Shown: piece after piece, positions 14,138-20,759 of the stretch
Layout: each line of letters starts with the position of its first letter
Numbering within the stretch: position 1 is the first letter of the stretch
Assembly (NCBI GenBank): GCA_036171275.1
Contig: JAVHQT010000020.1
Span: 1-20,759, forward strand
Direction: 5' to 3'
DNA from: PALSA-1006 sp036171275
GTDB lineage: Bacteria > Pseudomonadota > Gammaproteobacteria > Burkholderiales > Gallionellaceae
Length of the DNA stretch: 20,759 bases
Notes under the pieces: model-generated
Databases searched by the model: none
What the model saw: only the letters and a program-made list of their open reading frames with translations
Told to the model about the DNA's origin: nothing
Made by a program: the position numbers and the translations under genes

Positions 14138-17100
14138 CTAATAACGTTCCCGGAAATAAATGAATTCTTTCCTTCCCTTATACAAGCCAAAAGTTGCTCG
14201 TCCTTCGGCCGCTTGCGGTAAGTAACTCGGGCTGGTTACATTTAAAGTGACATAGCCGGTATTATTTTTGCCCGGGGCAGATAAGCTAATTTTCCCGATA
14301 CCCGCAGTCAGCGTCGGCTGCGTCAGCAGGGTTGTCCAAATACTTGTATTCGCCGAAGGAAAAACCGAAGACCCAATTAGCAACGTCGAGGCACTGTCCT
14401 CTGTGCTAGTCAAATAAGTGTGACTGCTACTGTCCCAATACTGCACAGCGACAGGTACGCTCAGCGGCAACAATTCCGAGCCTAGCACATTCACTATTCG
14501 ACTGCGTCCATAGCGAATCGCGGTTGTTGCCAGCAAGCCGTGATCATTCCCTGCGGTTGCATCCGCGTCCATATCAAAATCAACGGTTGCACCTTCATCC
14601 GTCGGAGCGAGCCCAATTTCTGTCGTTGCATAAAAACCATCGGGCGTTGTTCCCCGCGTTATTTTAAAAGGCACAATCACGTCCGCTTGTGAGTTTAAAA
14701 AACACGGCGTGTCCGCACAGGCAATCGCAGGCATATTCGTCACTGATAAACGATTCGTCAAAATAGTCCCCGTGCCATCGCGAGCGGCCATATTCAAATT
14801 TCCGAATACCAAAGGATTGAATTTTCCAAAATTGAGCGAAGCAGTGGCCGAGCCGATATAGTTTTGCAAAATGACGTTATTGATACTCATCGGCACCAAC
14901 ATAAACGAAGCATCCATTTCCTCATCCATATACGTCATCGGCAAAGCTGGGCAAGCGGTGACGAGATCAGATTGCAAAACATTTTCGCCATTATTAATGA
15001 CGCAAATATCAGGTCGGCAAGTTGATACGCCATCTGACACCAATAAACCGCCCTGACATACATCCGCCCTATTTTCTAACCCATTGTTTTGTATGGAAAA
15101 TTTACCAAGCGTAAATCGGCCAATGTTCGCAGAAGGCGTGCCAATCACATCACCCACACCCAAATAATCTTGATCGGCAATACTCGGGGTCAACGTCATA
15201 ATACCCACTTCGTCCCAGCTAAAATTGCTGCCAGTGGCTGCGCCATTGGTAAAAGCACCCAGCGTTCCATTCAATATTGCCGTGTTTACCAGCCCCAAAC
15301 CTGCCACCAAAGTGGGGCTGAGCGTCACACTTTCCGGCGTCACTTCCCGTCCAAAGTTCGGCGTAGCATTCCCCGCTGAATTCACCGCCGTTACGGTGGC
15401 ACTGAACGCTTCGCCGGCTTTCACAAAAGCCGCACCCGTTGCGTTCGCCGCTGTCGGATTGGCCAAACTATCGCTGCTGCGCTGGACATTAGTCAATACA
15501 AATCCAGCCGGTTTGACCACAAAAGGCACGCCTGCACTGAACAGATTATTTGCCGTGTCGCGGAAATACATTCTGATATTGCCAACATCGGGATAATTCA
15601 GTTGGAAGGGTGCGAGCGAATTGTTATCAAAGTTTAAAAATACTGAACTGTAAGAAATTGCGCTCCCCAAACTACTGCCTTGCGCTAAATTGCTACTGAC
15701 ACTGGTGTTGGGATTGGTAATCGAGATAACCGGTGCTTGACAGCTGACCGGATCAACGCATTCAAACGCCATATCAACTTTTATGGTTTTGCCTTTAAAC
15801 GCATTGCTACAACTCGCTTTTAAATAGTAGATTGGCGAAGTCGTTCCGGCTGTTTGCGTCAAATTCGCACTGCTCAATATCGTGCCCGCAGAATCGGAAA
15901 TCGCAAACCCGCCTGCCGCAAAAGTAATCGTGTTTTGCAACTCAGTAACCGGCGTTCGCGTCAGCAACGAGTTGCCAGTTGCATTATCTGCCACCGCAAT
16001 TATCACCGAGCCGGCGCTACTGTGCGACAAACCTAAAACCACATTGGTTTCACCCGTGCCATACGCATACTTGGCACTACCCGACCCTAGGCTAGTTAAC
16101 GTACCGCTTCCAGTTACGATTGACCAGGTGCCGATGCCGTCTGACGAGGTAACGCGAATCATTCCGGCAGCACGGCTCGGCGCTGCGTGAACTGCGGTAT
16201 GCGCACCGATACTAACGTTAGCAATAGAGCAGGTATCCCCGAAACTCGGCGTTGAGATACTGACGTGATCAACGGTAGAGGCCCCGTAATCCACCCGAAT
16301 TTGGACGTGATCGACACTGACCGTGCGCTGTTTAGTGGATCCGGTATTGGCATTTTGCGCGGCAAAAGCGACCCCAAAAGTGGAGAGTTTTAAATCTGCA
16401 TCTGTCCAAGTGGTATTCCATAAGCTGGTTGAGCTACCGTGCGTTTCAAACGTGTCGGTTTTACCGTACTTGGTCATCGTTGCACCATTCCAACCCGTTA
16501 AAATAGTGCCCGCCTTAAGCAAGTAAACGTAGGCATCGCGCATCGTACCGCCATTGGTCTTGCGCGTCACATACACGGTAATGCCGGAAATTGTCGCACC
16601 CACTGGCACCGTCGAAAAGTCAAAACCGGTACATTGTAAATATTCCGTGACATTGCCATGAATCAAATTGGGGGCAGTTGCATAGGTAGCATTCGTACTT
16701 AAAGCATTATTAGGCAAACTCCACGCGCCACCGACTACACCATTGGCTGAAAGATTAACACGGCTCCAAGTATTGCTGACGCTCACACAGGCAGTCGGGC
16801 TAGACGTAACCGAACCGGAACCGACAACCGCGACGCACGGACTTGATCCTTGCACCGTAAACGAATTAGGACAACTCACCGAACTTCCAGCCAAATTGTA
16901 ATAGGTATTATTACTGGGCGTGAATGGCACGGCCGGAGCAACCCAAGTCACGGTATTGCCGCTAGCAGAAGCATTCAGTGTGGTCGCCCCGAATGACGTG
17001 TTGACGGTTAAACTGGAATTCGCCGCATTCGTCCACGTGCCACTACTTTTCACGTTGCCCACGGTGACTGCGCCGTTATTAGTGAGCGTTCCAGCATTTT

Positions 17101-17752
17101 TAAATTCAATCGTAGCCGTGCCTGCTGTAATTACACCAGTGCTGCCAACAACCGTGTTGTTAGCGTACAAACGCAAGAATGAGTTGCCGTTTTGCTGCGC
17201 GCTACCATTTAATGTGCCATTGATGGTTAAAACTGAATTGGCAACGGTGTTACCGTTAGTATCTCGCCCAGCATACAATCGACTGCCGCCGGTGAAAGCC
17301 AAGTTTGAGCCCACTGCAATTGAAGGCGTTGCGCCTGAAAAGTACAGCCGAATATCGGTGCTAAATGTGCCCGTGCCAGACGCGACCGCGCTATTGCCAG
17401 TCGCATAAATCATCCCGCCGTTGTTGCTAAATATCGTGCCGTTATTGGTGATATCGCCACCGACTGCCAAATCACTGCCCTGAGTATCGCTGAGCGTAGC
17501 ACCAGAATTCACCGTTAAAGAAACGGCGAAAAATGAAGTGTTATTGTTAGTGCCCAAGGTCACCGTGTGCGGCGAAACGATCATCACCGCGTCAATTGAG
17601 GTGGGAATTTGATTGCAATCCCAAGTGGATTTCGAAGCCCAATCACCACTTCTGACGCTGGTACAGGTTTTACCCGCCGCAAAAACCGACTGCGTGAATA
17701 AAGTCAAACCAATCAAAACCAGTACGCGTAGTGCTAAATTGAAAGCATTCAT
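14138..17752 (-). CDS. Secreted MshQ-like protein (DUF6701), 1204 aa
   Basis: A signal peptide (LALRVLVLIGLTLFTQSVFA, cleavage about residue 25) is followed by a motif resembling G8-type beta domains, SGDWASKSTWDCNQIPTSID, and then Asn/Gly/Thr-rich beta-helix-like repeats to ~310. A jelly-roll-like middle part runs to ~490. The C-terminal half has the MshQ/DUF6701 pattern: TYMDEEMDASFML, TATASLNFGKFNP-like segment, IRYGRSRIVNVLGSELLPLSVPV and the last residues ATFGLYKGRKEFIYFRERY. MshQ is encoded in MSHA-type pilus clusters and is thought to be a surface or pilus-associated protein. Here no pilus gene lies nearby. SD AAAGGA precedes ATG 17752, and the shared 20-bp element lies 17 nt before the start codon. 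Family is firm for the C-terminal half; the N-terminal domain calls are by eye. Confidence 0.85.
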   Translation of the reverse strand: MNAFNLALRVLVLIGLTLFTQSVFAAGKTCTSVRSGDWASKSTWDCNQIPTSIDAVMIVSPHTVTLGTNNNTSFFAVSLTVNSGATLSDTQGSDLAVGGDITNNGTIFSNNGGMIYATGNSAVASGTGTFSTDIRLYFSGATPSIAVGSNLAFTGGSRLYAGRDTNGNTVANSVLTINGTLNGSAQQNGNSFLRLYANNTVVGSTGVITAGTATIEFKNAGTLTNNGAVTVGNVKSSGTWTNAANSSLTVNTSFGATTLNASASGNTVTWVAPAVPFTPSNNTYYNLAGSSVSCPNSFTVQGSSPCVAVVGSGSVTSSPTACVSVSNTWSRVNLSANGVVGGAWSLPNNALSTNATYATAPNLIHGNVTEYLQCTGFDFSTVPVGATISGITVYVTRKTNGGTMRDAYVYLLKAGTILTGWNGATMTKYGKTDTFETHGSSTSLWNTTWTDADLKLSTFGVAFAAQNANTGSTKQRTVSVDHVQIRVDYGASTVDHVSISTPSFGDTCSIANVSIGAHTAVHAAPSRAAGMIRVTSSDGIGTWSIVTGSGTLTSLGSGSAKYAYGTGETNVVLGLSHSSAGSVIIAVADNATGNSLLTRTPVTELQNTITFAAGGFAISDSAGTILSSANLTQTAGTTSPIYYLKASCSNAFKGKTIKVDMAFECVDPVSCQAPVISITNPNTSVSSNLAQGSSLGSAISYSSVFLNFDNNSLAPFQLNYPDVGNIRMYFRDTANNLFSAGVPFVVKPAGFVLTNVQRSSDSLANPTAANATGAAFVKAGEAFSATVTAVNSAGNATPNFGREVTPESVTLSPTLVAGLGLVNTAILNGTLGAFTNGAATGSNFSWDEVGIMTLTPSIADQDYLGVGDVIGTPSANIGRFTLGKFSIQNNGLENRADVCQGGLLVSDGVSTCRPDICVINNGENVLQSDLVTACPALPMTYMDEEMDASFMLVPMSINNVILQNYIGSATASLNFGKFNPLVFGNLNMAARDGTGTILTNRLSVTNMPAIACADTPCFLNSQADVIVPFKITRGTTPDGFYATTEIGLAPTDEGATVDFDMDADATAGNDHGLLATTAIRYGRSRIVNVLGSELLPLSVPVAVQYWDSSSHTYLTSTEDSASTLLIGSSVFPSANTSIWTTLLTQPTLTAGIGKISLSAPGKNNTGYVTLNVTSPSYLPQAAEGRATFGLYKGRKEFIYFRERY

Positions 17753-17769
17753 GATTAAATCCTTTAATG

Positions 17770-17789
17770 TAACTACTTGATTATATTGA
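17770..17789 (-). promoter_or_regulatory. 20-bp promoter-like element, copy 2 (before mshQ-like gene)
   Basis: On the minus strand TCAATATAATCAAGTAGTTA, identical over 20 bp to the copy before rlmH. It carries TATAAT and lies 17 nt before ATG 17752, with SD AAAGGA between them, a normal promoter-leader arrangement. Confidence 0.6.
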
Positions 17790-17836
17790 GCATTTAAACT
17801 TAAGGAAGCGCTGATTTATTCCGTTCGTGGTGCGAT

Positions 17837-17890
17837 CTTCGTCTAACTCAAGAGAACCTTGTCGAACCTTTATTTATTCCGTTCGTGGTG
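17837..17890. repeat. 54-bp direct repeat, copy 1
   Basis: CTTCGTCTAACTCAAGAGAA through ...TTTATTCCGTTCGTGGTG. It matches 17951-18004 with two differences (both A to G). The last 18 bp also occur at 17815-17832. Confidence 0.85.
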
Positions 17891-17950
17891 CACCCGCAAA
17901 GGGTAGGCCGTGGCTGCAAGGGGCTTTACCCCAACAGCACACGCTCAGCC

Positions 17951-18004
17951 CTTCGTCTAGCTCAGGAGAACCTTGTCGAACCTTTATTTATTCCGTTCGT
18001 GGTG
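17951..18004. repeat. 54-bp direct repeat, copy 2
   Basis: CTTCGTCTAGCTCAGGAGAA through ...TTTATTCCGTTCGTGGTG; 52 of 54 bases equal copy 1. It continues directly into GAGCTTGTCGAACC, a REP-like end. Confidence 0.85.
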
Positions 18005-18072
18005 AGCTTGTCGAACCATAACGGAATAAATCAACACGGATCAATCAACACAGAATCAATCACTTAAAATCA

Positions 18073-18101
18073 CCCTTCGACTAGCTCAGGGCGAACGGTG
18101 G
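18073..18101 (+). repeat. REP-like palindromic repeat
   Basis: CCCTTCGACTAGCTCAGGGC then GAACGGTGG. It belongs to the same family as the copies at 18144, 18222 and 20693. It lies at the right end of the inverted-ended element. Confidence 0.75.
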
Positions 18102-18143
18102 ATTTAATCAGCGTTTCCTTAACAAATCAATCGGCTAAATTCA

Positions 18144-18195
18144 CCCTTCAACAAGGCTCTCTTGAGCCAGTCGAAAGACTCAGAGCGAACGGTGG
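18144..18195 (+). repeat. REP-like repeat, expanded variant
   Basis: Begins CCCTTCAACAAGGCTC and ends AGACTCAGAGCGAACGGTGG, with an extra internal stretch CTTGAGCCAGTCGAAAG that looks like a nested second copy. Confidence 0.65.
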
Positions 18196-18221
18196 ATTTA
18201 AGGAAGTGCCGAATAACTCAA

Positions 18222-18247
18222 CCGTTCACCCTGCGCTAGTCGAAGGG
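18222..18247 (-). repeat. REP-like repeat, inverted orientation, just after uup
   Basis: CCGTTCACCCTGCGCTAGTC then GAAGGG, the opposite orientation to 18073 and 18144. With them it forms a REP pair downstream of the uup stop, where such elements commonly stabilise mRNA ends or terminate transcription. Confidence 0.7.
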
Positions 18248-18262
18248 TATATTCAGCACCGC

Positions 18263-20164
18263 CTATTTCCCTTCCAGCGTTTCCCATCTTGCCATGAGTT
18301 TCAGCAATTCATCTTCAATAATCGCGGCGCGTTCTTGCAACTGTTTGGCGTGAGACGGATTGTCGCGGTACAAATTGCCATTGCCTAAGGCTGCGGATAA
18401 TTCTTCCTGCTCGCGCTCTAATTGCTCAATTTTGACGGGAATTTCTGCCAGTTCTTTTTGTTCTTTGAAGCTCAGTTTAACTGAAGCGCTGGCTTTCTGT
18501 GCGTCGTTTTTTGCAGCCGCTTTAGGCGGTGTGGCAATCGCTTTGTTACTTTGCGCTGCCTCGTATTTTTTCACCCGCACCCAATCTTCATAGCCGCCGA
18601 CATACTCCAGCAAATTGCCGTCGCCTTCAAACGCAATCACTTGCGTCACCACGTTATCCAAAAATGAGCGGTCATGACTCACTAAAAACAGCGTGCCATC
18701 GTAATTCGCCAACAATTCTTCCAGTAACTCCAATGTTTCAATATCCAAATCGTTGGTCGGTTCGTCCAAGACCAACACATTGGCGGGGCGGGTAAACAAT
18801 CGTGCCAACAGCAAACGGTTGCGCTCGCCGCCGGATAAACTTTTTACCGGAGAACGGGCGCGTTCCGGTGCGAATAAAAAGTCGCCGAGATAACTAATCA
18901 CGTGCTTGCGCGCACCATTTATCTCAATAAAATCAGAGCCTTGACTTATCGTATCCGCCAGCGTCGCTTCTTCATTCAGTTGCGCGCGCAGTTGGTCAAA
19001 ATAAGCGACGCTCAGTTTTGTGCCCAGTTTTACGTCGCCGCTATCCGGCGCTAATTCGCCCAGAATAATTTTCAGCAGCGTGCTTTTGCCCGCGCCATTC
19101 GGTCCTAAAAAGCCAATTTTGTCGCCGCGCTGAATGCGGCAAGAAAAATCGTTAATAATTTTGCGCTCGCCGTAGGTTTTACTGACGTTGCACAGTTCTG
19201 CCACTAACTTGCCGGAACGCTCACCGGTTTCCACGTTCAACTCCACCTTACCGACTTTTTCGCGCCGTGCCGCCCGTTCCAAGCGCAGCTGTTCCAATCG
19301 CCGCACCCGCCCTTCGTTGCGCACACCACGGGCTTTAATGCCTTGGCGAATCCACACTTCTTCTTGCGCCAGCACCTTATCAAATTTGGCGCTATGCACC
19401 GCTTCGTCCGCTAACATTTGTTCTTTTATTTTTTGATACGCAGAAAAATTTCCTGGAAACGAGGAGAGCTTACCGCGGTCTAATTCGACAATGCGCGTGG
19501 TCACATTGTCCAAAAAGCGCCGGTCGTGGGTGACAAACAACACGCTACCGCGAAAACTATTCAGCAGCCCTTCCAACCATTCAATCGAGGAAAAATCCAA
19601 ATGGTTAGTCGGTTCATCCAAAATCAGCACTTCTGGTTCGGCAACTAAAGCTTGCGCCAACGCCACCCGTTTGCGCACGCCGCCAGACAGTGATCCGACT
19701 AAGGCTTCTGGCTCGAGTTCCAAACGTTGAATGGCGGTTTCAATCCGCGCTTGTACTGACCAGCCGTTTTGCGCTTCCAAGGCGGTTTGCAACGGTTGCA
19801 TCGCTTCCAGCAAGACTTCGTAATCAGCGTCTGGCTCGGCGAGTTGATGCGATAAATGGTGATACGCGGTGATAATTTGATGCAAATCGCCCAAGCCTTC
19901 TGCCACCGCGTCAAACACTGAAGACTCAGGATTTAACACCGGTTCTTGGCTGACATAACAAATTCGCACCCCAGGTTGTCGCCAAACCAGTCCATCATCT
20001 AAAGCGGACTGACCGGCAAGCACTTGCAATAAGCTGGATTTTCCGCCACCGTTACGCCCGATTAAACCGACGCGCTCCGCCTCGTCGAGTTGAAAATTCA
20101 CGCCGTCTAATAGGGCAACGTGACCAAAAGCCAGTGCGGCTTTGTCTAAAGTAATATAGGGCAT
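18263..20164 (-). CDS. uup: ABC-F family ATPase Uup
   Basis: The 633-residue soluble protein has two ABC cassettes and no membrane domain. Cassette 1 has Walker A GRNGGGKS (36-43), signature SLSGGVRKR and Walker B LILDEPTNHLD. Cassette 2 has GPNGAGKST, SLSGGERNR and LVLDEPTNDLD. The inter-cassette segment WIRQGIKARGVRNEGRVRRL is diagnostic of Uup within ABC-F. The last ~70 residues form a Glu/Lys-rich coiled coil (Uup C-terminal DNA-binding domain). Uup influences transposon precise excision and ribosome or DNA structure maintenance. Its ATG overlaps the stop of the upstream membrane protein gene (TGATG), so translation is coupled. Confidence 0.95.
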   Translation of the reverse strand: MPYITLDKAALAFGHVALLDGVNFQLDEAERVGLIGRNGGGKSSLLQVLAGQSALDDGLVWRQPGVRICYVSQEPVLNPESSVFDAVAEGLGDLHQIITAYHHLSHQLAEPDADYEVLLEAMQPLQTALEAQNGWSVQARIETAIQRLELEPEALVGSLSGGVRKRVALAQALVAEPEVLILDEPTNHLDFSSIEWLEGLLNSFRGSVLFVTHDRRFLDNVTTRIVELDRGKLSSFPGNFSAYQKIKEQMLADEAVHSAKFDKVLAQEEVWIRQGIKARGVRNEGRVRRLEQLRLERAARREKVGKVELNVETGERSGKLVAELCNVSKTYGERKIINDFSCRIQRGDKIGFLGPNGAGKSTLLKIILGELAPDSGDVKLGTKLSVAYFDQLRAQLNEEATLADTISQGSDFIEINGARKHVISYLGDFLFAPERARSPVKSLSGGERNRLLLARLFTRPANVLVLDEPTNDLDIETLELLEELLANYDGTLFLVSHDRSFLDNVVTQVIAFEGDGNLLEYVGGYEDWVRVKKYEAAQSNKAIATPPKAAAKNDAQKASASVKLSFKEQKELAEIPVKIEQLEREQEELSAALGNGNLYRDNPSHAKQLQERAAIIEDELLKLMARWETLEGK

Positions 20165-20616
20165 CAGGAAGGTGTCTTTAAGCTTTGCGGCAGTGAAGAT
20201 TGATAAATCAAAGAAAAACTAATCGCCCACATCGCCAATACCCAATAGCCAAAAGCATCGGTGAAGCGCGACAGCACTAAAATCAAGTTGTAATTGGAGA
20301 GCAAAGGTTTGATAAATTCGAAAATAAACAAGGTTAAAGCGAGCATATTTGCCCAAAAAATGAGCCGGAAACCCCAGTGAAAACCAGAACCGCCAGGATT
20401 TCCTGCAGGTGATAAACCGCCGCGATAATGTTGCAACAAAACGACCGCCCCAAGCACCAGCAATAAACCAACCAGTCGCCCCGGAATATCACCTTCAGAA
20501 GTCGACGCACCGGCCAACTCCAATAGCATTCTGCCGATCGCAGCAATCCAACCCATCGCCACCACATGCGGCAACAACACCCAACTCGCAAATAAGTTTG
20601 CCCTGTAAAAATTCAT
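20164..20616 (-). CDS. Four-helix membrane protein of unknown function, upstream of uup
   Basis: I do not recognise this 150-residue protein. It has about four hydrophobic segments: ~8-30 (ASWVLLPHVVAMGWIAAIG), ~47-62 (LVGLLLVLGAVVLL), ~84-105 (LIFWANMLALTLFIFEFI) and ~125-140 (YWVLAMWAISFSLIY). A loop at ~64-80 is rich in Gly/Pro (GGLSPAGNPGGSG). It shares the TGATG overlap with uup and is the first gene of that operon. AAGGA 9 nt before ATG 20616 is the SD and lies inside the 20-bp promoter-like element. It is gene-like because of its SD, its coupling and its clean transmembrane pattern. Confidence 0.75.
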   Translation of the reverse strand: MNFYRANLFASWVLLPHVVAMGWIAAIGRMLLELAGASTSEGDIPGRLVGLLLVLGAVVLLQHYRGGLSPAGNPGGSGFHWGFRLIFWANMLALTLFIFEFIKPLLSNYNLILVLSRFTDAFGYWVLAMWAISFSLIYQSSLPQSLKTPS

Positions 20617-20621
20617 ATTTA

Positions 20622-20641
20622 TAAGTCCTTGATTATATTGA
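20622..20641 (-). promoter_or_regulatory. 20-bp promoter-like element, copy 3 (before membrane protein-uup operon)
   Basis: On the minus strand TCAATATAATCAAGGACTTA, 18/20 identical to copies 1 and 2. The two changes create AAGGA, which serves as SD for ATG 20616. TATAAT is intact and the upstream side is A/T-rich, with no clear -35. Confidence 0.55.
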
Positions 20642-20692
20642 TTTTTTTATAATTTTTATTCACCTTAGAAACCGCAGTTGCATTGCAACCAT

Positions 20693-20717
20693 CCTTCGAC
20701 AAGCTCAGGACGAACGG
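20693..20717 (+). repeat. REP-like repeat near window end
   Basis: CCTTCGACAAGCTCAGGACG then AACGG, the same family as 18073. The last 10 bases of the window (CCGTTCGTCC) begin an inverted partner copy that is cut off by the window edge. Confidence 0.75.
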
Positions 20718-20759
20718 TTGTTTTAATCAACCCACCCCAAACCCCTACCCCGTTCGTCC

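Larger units (their letters stand above)
17800..18122. mobile_element. 323-bp element with imperfect terminal inverted repeats (MITE-like)
   Basis: The left end is TTAAGGAAGCGCTGATTTAT followed by TCC. The complement of the right end (18122 leftward) is TTAAGGAAACGCTGATTAAA followed by TCC. The ends thus match at about 20 of 23 positions and begin with the palindrome TTAA, which could be a target duplication. No transposase is encoded. Internally there are 54-bp direct repeats and CCGTTCG / GTCGAA words. Calling it mobile is inference; it may be a repeat cluster. Confidence 0.45.
17753..18262. other. Repeat island between mshQ-like gene and uup, 510 bp
   Basis: Apart from the mshQ-like promoter element the region holds only repeats: an inverted-ended element (17800-18122), two 54-bp direct repeats inside it and REP-like palindromes to its right. 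The open frames here consist of repeat words read through and show no gene-like features. Confidence 0.7.

Noticed and set aside
17827..18388. Plus-strand frames in the repeat island before uup
   Set aside because: They are made of repeat words translated in overlapping frames, without SDs, and the last runs into the antisense of uup.

Overview
The window is a piece of a gammaproteobacterial chromosome, roughly half G+C by eye. The assignment rests on gene order (recA-recX; nadD-rsfS-rlmH-maf), on a homodimeric-type AceE with a lipoyl AceF, on a Uup-type ABC-F protein and on an MshQ-like surface protein. Genus cannot be told from the sequence. It is draft sequence: a 100-N scaffold gap lies at 13831-13930, inside a tandem repeat.

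Layout. Positions 1-857 (+) hold the 3' end of recA and an overlapping recX. Positions 868-6274 (+) hold a signalling block: a receiver-TPR response regulator without a DNA-binding domain, a very small histidine kinase with no sensor domain starting 3 nt after it, a 193-nt gap with an unusual interlocked inverted repeat, and a 994-aa membrane hybrid kinase (TM-Cache-like-TM-PAS-HisKA-HATPase-REC-Hpt). Positions 6297-7224 (+) hold a cysteine-cluster protein overlapping 5-formyltetrahydrofolate cyclo-ligase. Positions 7289-11236 (+) hold aceE and aceF; no lipoamide dehydrogenase gene follows in the window. Between aceF and nadD, on the minus strand, lies a short frameshifted XRE/Cro-type helix-turn-helix gene. 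Positions 11569-13693 (+) are the housekeeping run nadD-rsfS-rlmH-maf.

Positions 13694-14137 are a repeat island containing the gap. Positions 14138-17752 (-) encode a 1204-aa secreted MshQ-like (DUF6701) protein with no pilus genes beside it. Positions 17753-18262 are a second repeat island: a 323-bp element with inverted ends plus REP-like palindromes. Positions 18263-20616 (-) encode Uup and, upstream in the same operon, a four-helix membrane protein of unknown function. The window ends in further REP-like repeats.

The most notable observations are: (1) a 20-bp promoter-like element (TCAATATAATCAAG followed by T/G, A, G/C, TTA) directly upstream of three unrelated genes, rlmH, the mshQ-like gene and the membrane-protein/uup operon; (2) the REC-TPR/minimal-kinase pair beside a tripartite hybrid kinase; (3) the decayed XRE gene; (4) the repeat families, one of which predicts the true size of the assembly gap. 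No CRISPR array, complete transposase, rRNA or tRNA gene was seen.
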